64,000 bases of DNA, taken from NCBI GenBank assembly GCA_015501585.1, contig JADNRY010000005.1:372001-436000 (forward strand), in the 5' to 3' direction. Made by a program: the position numbers and the translations under genes. The first letter of the stretch is position 1, and every line of letters starts with the position of its first letter. Shown piece by piece: positions 47,662 to 58,783 of the stretch. This DNA is from Rhodocollybia butyracea. Lineage: Eukaryota; Basidiomycota; Agaricomycetes; Agaricales; Omphalotaceae. A model generated the notes under the pieces. The model was not told where the DNA came from, searched no databases, and saw nothing but the letters and a program-made list of their open reading frames with translations.

Positions 47662-50112
47662 TCATTGGAATCCAAAGCCACTAGGGTCCCTTCCGTTTGG
47701 TCTCGGTGAATTGATAGTCCATTTACTATCCATCATGCTCATTGACGGCAAGCTTTCCTCCTTTTTAGATTTGAAAAACGACTGGACGAGGAAAACGGGC
47801 CATGCCAGCCTCGTCCAGAACGAATTACCCCGGTCCTTGAAGAGCTTGAGATGTCTGCTCTGGAACGCAATAACAATCCAGATTGTTACCGCCGTCAATG
47901 GAAAGGCGGCTGCAAAATAAGTCTCGAGCGTTCCATTTGTTTGCGTAGAAAGTTCTTGAACGTTCATGCCGAAAACTCCCTATATAAATATTCAACACGA
48001 CTTTCAAGTTAGAGTAAAGGTTATTTATACCGCAACAAAGGAGGCCGGTAGGAACACCATTGACAAGTAGGCGATTTGTTTCATCTGCGAAGCTTGTTTA
48101 GTTTACCGTAGGAGAACAGCGACTATAATTAGGACTCACCGCGGCACTATCTCTGACCTAGATATTATAAACATATAGTCAGCAAACTTGTAGTCTTGGA
48201 AACTTCCCTGGCTACACTCCCTAACGAATCAGGTTCTTCTCCCATTCACAGGTGGCTGTTGCATCCTGGATGACCAGCACACCTTGACTAAAACATAGGA
48301 GGGAGAGGAGGCACGTCGCAGAGGGAGAACAGGAAGGAAGCCTGAGAGAAAGGTAAAAACTTACAGCGGCCTGCGTTAGATCCTGCATTCGTTTTGAGTC
48401 CGTAATGTTGACTGTGCTGAATACCTAGAAGCAAAGTGTATCAGGAACTCGTCCATCCACAATTTCGTGCTGTGAATTACCAAATTCATCACGTTTTTTA
48501 ACCTGCGCTCCTGCATCTCTCGGCTTTTTTCGAGCCTCTCAACCTCTATGAGAAGATTGAGACACTCCTTCTCCAATAACTTGCGGCTGTCATGCGATCT
48601 TCATCCGATAACGCATCCATCGCCGGATTCGGTGTATTTAAAATAAACTCCACCGACTTTCGGAAATCCTCTAACAGGGACGAGTAATGCAGTTGATGAG
48701 CTTGAATGGTGTGTAAATCTCTCGTTAGAGTCATTTCTGAAGATCTCATAATCTGTGATTCCTGTTTTCCGAAAAAACCTGTTAGAAATGAAATTAAGAG
48801 CCATATATCCACTTACCATCAAGCAAATATAGCTGTAAAGTTTCTCCAGAGCCTCATCCCAAGCGTACATTGCGTGCCAAATGAATACAAGCAAGACAAA
48901 GGTTGGGTCTGGTGATTTCTGGAATATGCTCTGCCAATAAACACTTTGGCCGCAAACCTGATTCTTTTATGCAGATATGGTGCTTGGGTGCAATCACTGT
49001 CATTACCATGATAAGAAATTATGGTATTACCCAACCCGTCGTTACTACGGATAAGGTGGACAGAGAGTAGATCAAGCACTAGCTTGTACTCTTGTTTCTC
49101 TTACGTGATATGATCAGATCGAGTCGCATGGTTAATAGAAAAGGCTCACCTGGACCGATGCGAATGCGAAGTGGTACTTGGGTATTCAAAGAATGACTCT
49201 GTTCATCCGATTCCTCGAACTCTGTCGTCATGCTCGCAGATGATGAGACGTACGTATTTAAACGTACGGCTCGAAGAAATGACAATGTAATAGTAATATC
49301 TAAATAAATTGTTAGATCTCCATCGTGTATAAAAGGCAGAAAAACATACGATCTCCTTTCCGGGATCTCACTTCTTCCTGGAAACGAGACGGAATAGAGG
49401 ATAGCGAAGATGAGAAGAAGAAGGGCTCAATGTTATATTCTAAAGGAAGGTTAGTACTAGTTTGGATACATTAAGTCGGCGACGTACTAGTCCCGATCAT
49501 CTGAAGCACTGGTCCAGTCATGTTCTCAACGAAGAGAGCACGAACTCGAAGAGTATCGGGCCGCTTGAAAAGAAAGTCAGGTCCACCAATCAGACAATAG
49601 CGAACGGGCATACAGTTTCATGAGCTATATCTCCCCAGAACTGGAGTTGCTCTTCATCTCTGTCTCCAATGTTGCGTTTTTCGGCGTCGGTAAATAATCC
49701 ATGGGTATCAACGTTCACATAATGGATAGTGCATGCTCTGTTCTTGTCGTAATCGTGTATTGCCGTATTAATTCCGCTCCTTTTGACTTGAGCGGGGGTC
49801 CAATTTGGGAATCGAGACTGGGGATACCCAGTGTAGCATCGGTTGCAGTTATGGTGAAGACATTTTACAGGGATTGGAAGTGAAGGGGACTCGAGTTGTT
49901 TCAAATCTACAGCTACAGATGAATGATATTCAGTCTGAATGTTTTGGGACAAACGTGGATTTGAGCACTTACCATCATGAATATCCATCCATGGCCTGGT
50001 AATCCAAGGTCAGCAGGGTAAAAATTTGAAATCCGAAAATTTACCAGGGTGCGCTGGGTGCAGCATGTCTGTGCGGCGGAGGAGCAACCGTTTTTGGCGG
50101 CTCATATCCCAT
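47662..50112 (-). CDS. CorA-like Mg2+ transporter-family protein
   Basis: The start exon (ATG at 50112, MGYEPPKTVAPPPHRH) splices to PWMDIHD and on through many short exons. The N-terminal region is a soluble domain with Cys and His (CLHHNCNRCYTGYP). Later exons give typical CorA-like text: VRALFVENMTGPVLQMIG, NIEPFFFSSSLSSIPSRF, FVLLVFIWHAMYAWDEALEK, a helical stretch (MTLTRDLHTIQAHQLHYSSL), then the first membrane helix MKQIAYLSMVFLPASFVAAV leading to FGMNV, which contains the GMN ion-selectivity motif, and a second helix TYFAAAFPLTAVTIWIVIAF. The two-helix end with GMN is diagnostic. Fungal genomes hold many such proteins, often of unknown substrate, so transport of Mg2+ is inferred. The splice points were checked at the 5' and 3' ends, not for every exon. 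Confidence 0.8.
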
Positions 50113-50880
50113 TTCTGTGAGTAAAGCCTGGAAACCTGGGGGAGTTTACAAAGGGTCTTCCTATGGCATGCTCAACGACAGATGAATGTTGGGACGCTAA
50201 GTTAAACGCCCACTTCCGTTAATCTCGGCAGTGTTCATCAACACGGTGGAACATCATGTAGGGTTGCCGGAGGCCGGTGGTATGTATTGAAGCTTTATAG
50301 TTCCTGAAGTGAAGAAGCGCCTAAAAGCCAGGTCAAGTGAACCCTAGTGAACCCTGGCCCTAAGGAAAAGATCATGAGGTGCACGTAGGTGCACGTACGC
50401 ACAAGTACCATTATAGAAAGTACTTACATTCTCGCGTGTTTTACGTTGGATTTCCTCTTGATTTACGTTCCTAGCTTGCCCCACAAGTCCCTGTCAGCGC
50501 TCAGCAATGGAGTGGTCATCCTATGCGATACTTTAGCTGTTGTTTGTCGAAGAAGAAATAAGAGCTGATTTTTATTGTGATACTTATCAGAGGAAGCTAT
50601 CGATTGTGGAGTGAAAGCTGTTAAAAAGCTGTGCTCGGACTCCGGACTCAGAGGTATGTATCATATAATAGCACGCCGGAAGACGGCAACGACTTGTGGG
50701 TTTTTTGAACAACTACACTACCAAAGCCATCCTGTCTATATGACGTGGATACCTGGAATACCTTTCAGGTGAATCGACGGTGAATACTCGTTACACCTTT
50801 AATCTCGTTGCTGTCGGTGCTGAAATTGTTCCAGTCCAGGATTCCCTATATAACCTTGCAGCTACAGCTCGACCCTCCAA
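50113..50880. promoter_or_regulatory. Divergent promoter region
   Basis: About 770 bp between the CorA-like gene (-) and the ArsB-like gene (+). Contains two GTGCACGTA-like motifs near 50380..50400. No gene seen. Confidence 0.35.
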
Positions 50881-52748
50881 ATGATTACACGTTTCTCAAT
50901 CGTTACCCTTGTTTTGTTCATCTTGTCCATTACCTTGGTCATACGCCCAGTTTCTATTCCAATTCGCATTCCTCGTCTTGGTCGAAAGAAAATTCCAATA
51001 AATTTAACTACAACACCACCTGCAATTATCGCCATCCTATGGGCTTCGCAATGTTTGGGTCCAACTCAGGTCTGTCGTCAGAATATCTGACAACATATGT
51101 ACAGGCCAACTCAAAGATGATACGTAGATTCGTGACGGAATTGTCGGAACTGGTTCGAGTTTTTTCTTCCATAGCGCCTATGTGATTGTGTTGAACTTGG
51201 TGGCGTGATTTTTCAGAGGGCGTAAAACCCTACAATATCCTTATATTGTTCTTTTCCCTGGCTTACATGGCTATTACCCTCGATGTAACTGGCATCTTAC
51301 AAGCGCAGCTTTCTGGGTTAGCAATAAGGGCGGATCAAGTGGCTGGAAACTCTACTTTTACTTCTATCTCATGCTTACAGCGTTGAGCGTCCTCTTGGGG
51401 AACGACCCTGTGATCCTTTCGGGAACCGGTGAGTTTTCGGATCTTACCTGTTAATCGCACCGTCATGACTTCGCACTAGTATTTCTGGTCTACTACACTA
51501 GTGCAACCCAATTAGAGCCAATGCCCTGGCTTATCGCGGAGTTCAGTGCTGCGAATACCGCGTCGATGGTTTTATTCGTCGGCAATCCCACAAACGTGGT
51601 CATTTGTGAGGGATTTGCGATTAACAACGTTGCTTTCACCGCCTACACCATCCTGCCTTTCCTCGCATGTAACATTGCATGTTTTCTGGCTTTGGCCATC
51701 CAGTTTCGTGACAAGAAGCATATACCACGACAACTACGTGCTACTGGTAAATTAAATCCTAGAGGAGTCCTCCGTGATCCAGGTGGTGCCCTTGTCGGCA
51801 GTCTCATTCTTGGATCTTGCCTGGTGGTCATCATTATAGTCAGCTTCTTCAATATCGATGTCTGGAAGATTTCTTTGCCATTTGCCGTTGCCAAATTTTA
51901 TATTTGACTTTGCCTGGGATCATTATCGGTTTGTCACTGGAAAACTGCCAGCACATCATAGTCCTACTTCCGAGGATATCAAAGAGGATCCCGCCACCAC
52001 TGATAATGATGATCCCATGCTATCAGAATTCAAGCGGGCGATGACGTTACCCCCGGCTGGAGAGGCTGGACAGCCGGAACGCCGGGCGACCTTTGGTTCC
52101 AGTGAACGCACCCGCACCAATACTGTCAATACTCAACTGACGTCGGAAATCACAGAAAAGCCAACTCCATCTGACTCGAGCGAAACTATCCAGGTCTTCT
52201 CCGGCACTCGTCGCCACCTAAAAGCTAAGCATGATCTCTTGGCTGCACATTTTCCAACCTTCTTCACCGCTCTTCCGAGATTACCATTCGCCCTCGTACC
52301 TTTCGCGTTCTCGCAGTTCATTCTCATAGAAGCACTCCAACACCAAGGTTGGATTGAAGTCTTCGCTGACTGGCTTTCGAAAGCGTCTCATGGGCAAATA
52401 CACTCATCGATATGGCTCATCGGTGTCATTGGCGTTCTGATGTGTAATGTCGCCGGTACTAACATTGGCGCCACCATCCTCCTCACAAAAGTGGTTCGTG
52501 CTGCAAGTTTATCTTCGGAAAGTACGCGTGCAGCAGGTATCGCCCTTGCAGTTGCCAGTAATATTGGAGCTGTCAGTTTTACGTTCTCTGCCAGCCTTGC
52601 TGGACTTCTTTGGCGCGCAATACTGAAGCAGAAAGGAATCACAATCCACCAGACTCAGTTTGCGTTTTGGAATTTGCTGCCTATTCTCGTCATGACAAGT
52701 GTTGGACTAGGTGTGGTGTCTGCTGAAATGGCGGTTCTTTATCGATGA
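50881..52748 (+). CDS. ArsB/ion-transporter-superfamily permease with two apparent frameshifts
   Basis: Exon 1 (50881..51069) encodes FSIVTLVLFILSITLVIRPV and IPINLTTTPPAIIAILWASQ; after a 67-nt-class intron the reading continues IRDGIVGTEGVKPYNILILF. Further motifs are typical of ArsB/NhaD-like carriers: MAITLDVTGIL, FWVSNKGGSSGWKLYFYFY, LLGNDPVILSGT, IAEFSAANTASMVLFVGNPT and, near the end, MCNVAGTNIGATILLTKVVR. A central loop of ~90 polar residues separates the two halves. The reading breaks twice: one base appears to be missing near 51303..51307 (between GILQ and AAFWVSNKGG) and one extra T near 51893..51901 (between FAVAKF and IFDFAWD). No intron fits either site. Consensus errors are likely, given similar breaks elsewhere; true decay is possible. 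Substrate (arsenite, anion or Na+) cannot be decided. Confidence 0.75.
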
Positions 52749-52823
52749 TGACTTCGAAAGCTGATGATGCTACATGGCTCTGATTGGGGTCACGTACAGT
52801 GATTTTACATATATATTCTATTG

Positions 52824-54504
52824 TTATGGATCGCAGATATCTTTTTCTTCTGTTTCTGGTATAGTGAACAGGTCCTGTGATGGTGTGGGTATAGAATCAG
52901 CAAAACTCAAAGCATTGGGGCTATTCGGAGGAGAATCCTTCAAAATTAATGTATATGTGTTTGGGATGTTCTGTGGCTGAAAATTAGATGGCATCATACT
53001 AGTAGAGTCTTAAGAAACATACTTTCTCTTCATCGTTACTCGGCTCTGGTTCTCCTCTTTGCTCTGAAGGAATGTAATCATAATAAGTTTCAGGAATTGT
53101 TGGCGCTGATACAATTGTTGCAGGCTGGCCTGTGGCCTTTGTTGTATCATGGACAAATGTAAGAGCGCTCATGTCCATGGTAGGAATCGAGAATCGGTCT
53201 CGAATGACTTCAGAAGGATATGGACTTGAGCTGACCCTGTTGAGTCCGTTCAAGTTAATACAACTGCAGGCTTCGACAGATTAACACTTGCCAGAAAAGC
53301 GCAAATGAATTAATCATGACCTGAATTATGTTAGGCCAGCTTCTTAACCGAAAAAACAAGACTGGACATACATCGATTGTACAACTCGTTAAGCAAATGT
53401 AACCTATCTCTTTCCCCCCCAGGGAAAACAAGATCGCTATATTGATCTGATAATCCAAATTAATGATGAGGACAGCTGGAGTTGCAACATACAAAAAACG
53501 TACCGCAGATGAAACAAGACTAGTACATGCACCACTGGTACACGACGTCAATGAAGAGTCCGAATGATGTTGAAATTAGCTTACTATAACGTTCGTTTGG
53601 CAACGGCTCGTAATCTTGGGCTCATGGGATTTGATACCCACAACGGCCACAGAAACATGGTGGTGAGGAAAATATTGAGAGATATGTCGTATGATATCAA
53701 ACTGAGCGTACTGGATGAGAATAGAATGTCAGTTATGGAATGTACGGAAGCCAATCGGGACGTACGCGTAAGATTTCAGCCCTATAACACACACCCCATC
53801 GCGAATAGTACTATCCCTCCCTATCACCATTAACACCCCAATCACAAAGTATCCCAGCAAAACAACCGCGCAAACCCGATAGACCTTGGCCTTGAGGCGT
53901 GAGGTCTGGTTTCCTCCCGTCCAAACGATGTAAACCTATGAGCTTTGGATCAGCTAGAGTCTGGCCAGAATTCAGAGTAAAGACCTTCTCCGAAAGGAAA
54001 GCATATATAAGAATCTAGATCGGCGTTAGCTTTGAGATGACGATTACAATCTCGAACAACCCTGACCTTGCTAACTGCGTAAAAAGTTATGCAAGCCAGT
54101 GTACCTAGCTCACAGGCAAGAAACGACCATGACAGGCCAATACCAGAAGATAGCAAGCCAGCTGAAAAGTTTATAAATCCTAGTACTATTGAAAAACTGG
54201 TTGAAACTCACAGAAGAATACAAAAAGCCAGCTACAACGACTCAAGGGTCAGAGAAGAACTAGTAGGAGAAAGAGCAACGCACGAGTCCAGCAGAACTAA
54301 TAAAACGCAGGCTCTTCCCCAGGTCAGATGCTTCCACTGCCTTAGCCCTCTTGGTACCCTTTGGGATATGCAGAATGAGAGGCCCGAAACACCTAAAGCG
54401 GACTGAATGTATGCGCCAGACGTTACATGCGTGATTGACGAACCCACTAACGAGACACAATCCGCCAGGATCTCTAGTCCATGATATTTGTGCGGGACAT
54501 CCAT
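52824..54504 (-). CDS. Multi-pass membrane protein, receptor-like, basidiomycete type
   Basis: Rebuilt from ATG 54504 (MDVPHKYHGLEILADCVSLV) through several exons to TAA 52824. Hydrophobic segments include LGVSGLSFCI, CVLLVLLDS, SFSIVLGFINFSAGLLSSGI, WSFLACELGTLACITFYAVS, then ILIYAFLSEKVF, VRFLYVATPAVLIIN and EIGYICLTSCTIDVMINSFA followed by LFW. The K-ILIYAFLSEKVF and GYICL-SC-DV-N--ALFW motifs recall a family of uncharacterised seven-helix proteins that I know as frequent in Agaricomycetes. The C-terminal tail is Ser/Pro-rich and cytoplasmic, ending TEEEKDICDP. A GPCR-like role is only a suggestion. The exons in the middle (53560..53950) are not fully resolved. Confidence 0.65.
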
Positions 54505-57458
54505 GACGGTGACGGTGGCGGTAGTCTGCAAAAGGACAAGAACGACGTAAAAGGCAGTGAGCTTAATTTTTAAGGCTTCAAGTGTAGTAACCGACTCGAA
54601 CGCGTGAAGTCAACGGGTTCAAGTTGGACGCAGATCGATAGAAAACACATATATAAAGATTCTGTCAACATGATTTCATATCATTTATCGAGGCCAGTAC
54701 TGAACTTTGATTGTACTGCTTCACCCTGCTTCCCCACGTGTCGCTGATAGACGGCATTGGATGACAACCGTTTATGTCAAAACAATCTAACCTTTTGTGT
54801 AAACCGGCAAAAAAAAACCGGCTCTTGCTGTTTGGCATATATCGTTCCAAACTCACAGAAATGTCACTTTGAAAGGAGATACAAAAGGACTACAACAGAC
54901 TACAGCTCATACTTAGGCGCATACATAGTACTTACTGTCGGTCAACTGTCGCTGGTTTCGGTCTTCGTGTGCAACCCCCGGTCCGAGGTCAAAGCTGGAT
55001 ATATTCAACTGTATCCGGATTTAGATCATTAGCCTCCGAGGATCAGATCAATCAATTCATTTCGCCGGTGAGCATTGCGTTGGTCAAGATATAAGATGTA
55101 TAATGGTAATCCAAAGTAGGAAGATCATACTTATGGATCCATCAGACGTGACTTTTGAAGGGCTTACCCGGCGGTTAAGACGGTTGTAATCGTCTTCTGA
55201 GTCAAGATAAATTAGCGGAGACGTGCTAAGGAAACATGCTGAGGAAGTACGTGTAAGCCAACGGAGTGATACTAGACACGACCAGCTTACTTCTCGCTAT
55301 CGATAACAATTTCCATGAAATGTCTCTTTTGGCTGTTCGCAACACGCTCACGAAGTCGGCGCCGGGACGATACTCCTCACTGTTCACAGCATTTTCCAAG
55401 AGGTATAGACGTACTATCCTATCAACTAGGCTTGCACAGTGGCGGATATAAACCAAGGTCAATATCCATTTATGGTACTGGTAGAAGTGCGAGGGTAAAC
55501 AAAACGTCGTACTCTAAACCTTGCAAAGTCAGTACTTATTGTTAACAAGCGAGGTTAGTACCGATATTCTCCCAAGTTTCGCACTAACTCATTGTCCAGT
55601 TAACGGAAACATTAAGGTTCTGGTGGGCAAGTAGCAACGTGCAAAGGGGACGTACATATAATTTGATTCAATGCGATATCGAAATGAAGATGAACGGGAG
55701 CAATTATTGGCGCTTTTAGCATTGTGCCCGCCGTGACAACGTGAGTTCGATGGTCGCCTACTCCTGATCATGAGCAGCGCACTATCAACCTTCGTCATGC
55801 TAGCGCTATAACCGAAGATAAATATGATCATGAAATCTTACCTCTCCTCTGGGGTATACGCAACAAATCTTGTCTATAGCTTTGGCAATCGCAGACTCGG
55901 AGCGAAAGGGAAGTCTTTTTGGCTTGCCGCAGAACTAATTTCGATGTCAATGTCATATGGAGGCAAGGTGTCCCGTTTGTGAAAACTCGACATCTTGCAG
56001 GTACAAAAAGAAAGGAAGAGAGGCGTGGATATTGTTTTCAAGTGATATTTGCATTCTCGAGTTTCCATCTCCAAGGAAAGAAGACATAAGGGTTGAACGT
56101 TGAACATTGAGCGCTGATCCAGACATTGCCCAGGACTATAATCCTTGCACTTTTGTCTCTTCTCTGAGACCGTGATGAGAGGAGAGGAGTTGCTCGCAGC
56201 AGCCGTTGCCGTATTGGGCTCTCGTAGGCGCTCCGTTGACAGCCATTATTGTACTACATGAACTCTAAATGCTTTCGATGGCCTCGAGAAGGTTCTAATT
56301 AGCGTGACTCACAACTGGGATAATTTCGGTTCTGCAAAATGCATCAAATACCTACTTCACATGCATGTATACTCATGTATGCCGTCCATACGCAGCGAGG
56401 TATTGGAGCTTGTTGGAGCTCAAATCAGGTTGGCAAAATTATGCCCTGTACTGGGGTCACATTTCTACGCTCTCCTCGCGCGTTTTCGCCGGACATTTGC
56501 CTGGCAGGCATCCTAGGGTCATAGGAGAGCGTGGAGGTCTTCATTGGACAGTTCCTGGGTGCTTTTATCAAGAACGAGTTCTCCACGGGAGCTGGAAACC
56601 CTCGGTGAATGTACAAACCTAGAACTTCTTTTCTGTGAATGATGTCATCGAGTACTATGAAGACTAGCCGTAGATTTTTACCATCTTACCCTTGTTACTT
56701 TGCACTCTTCCACTCTGTTGCGTGGTAGTTGCAACAGTGGTACCTTTCCCGCGATATACAAGCTTCACCATGATCCATCCCGCGACATCTGTAGGGGCCC
56801 TATCATACATACATACATATGCGGTAAAAGACTCGTTACTGTAAAAAAACATCATTTACTACCGCCGGAAACTCACATTATACAGGAGCTTGATAGATAG
56901 AATCACCACTCACCACGGTATATAAGGGTTTGTTACTTTTTCATTGGAAAAACATCATTGTCAAGTCAAAGCAGTTTTGACGGTAAGTACTGGAATTGAA
57001 CGTACATCGAACAGCTAGCCTAGACGAATCCGCAACTTGATCCAGGTTCGAATTGACGGTATCTGTGGACACGACATTGCGCGAATAAGTTGCCAACGAG
57101 CCCTATAGCGAACATGTACAAAGTGGAATCGGGGTACAGAAACAGTTACCCGGTACCGGCTCTTGCTCATCTTCGATAAACGACAAATAAAAGGCGCATT
57201 GCTCATTTTTCTAGCAGTTGGATAATTGCATGCAGCTGTACTTAGGCTTTATGCATTTATGATTTATCGGATTGCACCACATGGCCTGATTTTTTTTTTT
57301 TGGTTTCGTGGTATCATAACGGCAGTGCTAGTGCTAGTGAGTACTCGTACTCAGCTCTTTTATTGTTAACTCTTGTCTTACAAGTTCACCCTGTTCCAGA
57401 TTGTTGTTAAAACTGCTTTTAACTCTAATTTTCTTGTTGACTTTCTTCTATTACCATC
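54505..57458. other. Three-kilobase gene-sparse region with unresolved coding-like pieces on minus
   Basis: Several minus-strand pieces look partly coding: RSESAIAKAIDKICCVYPRG near 55840..55910, GDHRTHVVTAGTMLKAPIIA near 55660..55760 and EEYRPGADFVSVLRTAKRDI near 55300..55400. I could not join them in a single frame, so a degraded or indel-damaged gene is possible. Nothing on the plus strand is convincing. The region also carries the FPP synthase promoter; a poly-T run lies near 57290. Confidence 0.3.
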
Positions 57459-58783
57459 ATGGCATCCAACGACAAAGCCGCACGACGAGCCAAGTTTGAA
57501 GGCGCCTGGAACGTCATTCGTGATGAGCTTCTTGCACATTTCAAGTCTTGTGGAATGCCTCAAGAAGCACAGGAATGGTATGGCAAAGTAAGTGCTTAAT
57601 TTGCATATCTTCTCGGTCTAAGAGCTCTCTATAGAATCTAGACTACAATGTTCCAGGTGGAAAGCTCAACCGTGGCATGTCCGTTGTTGATACTGCAGAG
57701 ATCTTGAAGGGACGGCCGCTGTCCGATGGAGAATATCTACAAGCTGCTGTCCTTGGATGGGGCGTTGAACTGGTGCGTTATTCTTTATTCGTCTTTTCAG
57801 TTTTTTTTGATTCATAATTCGCGTCAAAAGCTCCAAGCCTTCTTTCTGGTCTCTGACGATCTCATGGACTCTTCCATTACGCGCCGAGGTCAGCCTTGCT
57901 GGTACCGTATTCCCAAGATCGGGCTCATCGCTGTCAACGATGCCTTTATGCTCGAATCCGCCATCTACTATCTTCTTAAAGTTCATTTTAAGAAGGAGTC
58001 CTACTATGTTGATCTCCTGGAGCTCTTCCACGAAGTCAGCTACCAGACAGAAATGGGCCAGCTGATCGATTTGATTACTGCCCCAGAAGATGAGGTCGAT
58101 TTGAGCCGGTTCTCTTTGAAAAAGTAATGTATATCGACGCGCTTAATCACCTCAATCTAACTAATTTATGATTCTAGACATTCACTAATAGTCATCTATA
58201 AAACCGCCTTCTACTCTTTCTATCTCCCTGTTGCGCTTGCCATGTTATTATGCGGTATCCGACTTCGTACACCGTTCCTTCATCTCCTAAACCAACTGCG
58301 CCTTACGACGTCGCCAAAGATATCCTCATTCCTCTGGGAGAATACTTCCAAATCCAGGATGACTTTCTCGATTTCTCTGGTGTTCCCGCTCAGATCGGTA
58401 AAGTTGGCACCGATATCGTCGATAACAAGTGTTCATGGTGTATTAATACTGCTCTGGCTTCTGCTTCACCTGCGCAGAGGAAGATTCTGGATGAAAACTA
58501 CGGGGTCAAGCCCACTGAAGAAGAAAAGGAGCTCGCAAAAAAGTTGTCCGCTGGAAAGAACGGAGAAGAACAAGGTTACCTCGGCGAAGCGGAAAAGCGT
58601 GTCAAGAAGGTGTTTGAGGAAATCGGGCTGAGGGAAAAGTACTTCGCGTATGAGGAAAGCGTTTACACACAGTTGAACACGATGATTGACCAGATAGATG
58701 AAGGGGCTCCTGGTCAACAGGGTGTGTTAAAGAAGGAGGTGTTCATCAGTTTCTTGGGTAAAATCTATCGCAGACAAAAGTAG
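57459..58783 (+). CDS. ERG20: Farnesyl diphosphate synthase with an apparent 1-nt deletion
   Basis: Exons 57459..57587, 57635..57772, 57831..58123 and 58178..58783. It condenses isopentenyl with dimethylallyl and geranyl diphosphate to farnesyl diphosphate for sterols, prenylation and sesquiterpenes. Hallmarks: [20 protein letters not shown]; first Asp-rich motif DDLMD in [50 protein letters not shown]; second Asp-rich motif DDFLD in [16 protein letters not shown]; and [11 protein letters not shown]. The reading changes frame at 58259..58261 (GGTATCCGAC). No AG acceptor is available there, and adding one C restores [20 protein letters not shown], so I treat this as a consensus indel. Restored length is ~388 residues, longer than usual (~350), with extra sequence around [13 protein letters not shown] near the C terminus. 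The start ATG has good context (CATCATGGC). Confidence 0.92.

Noticed and set aside
50881..52748. Calling the transporter a definite pseudogene
   Set aside because: Two one-base breaks with intact motifs on both sides and similar breaks in an essential gene favour consensus error; I kept it as a CDS with a warning.
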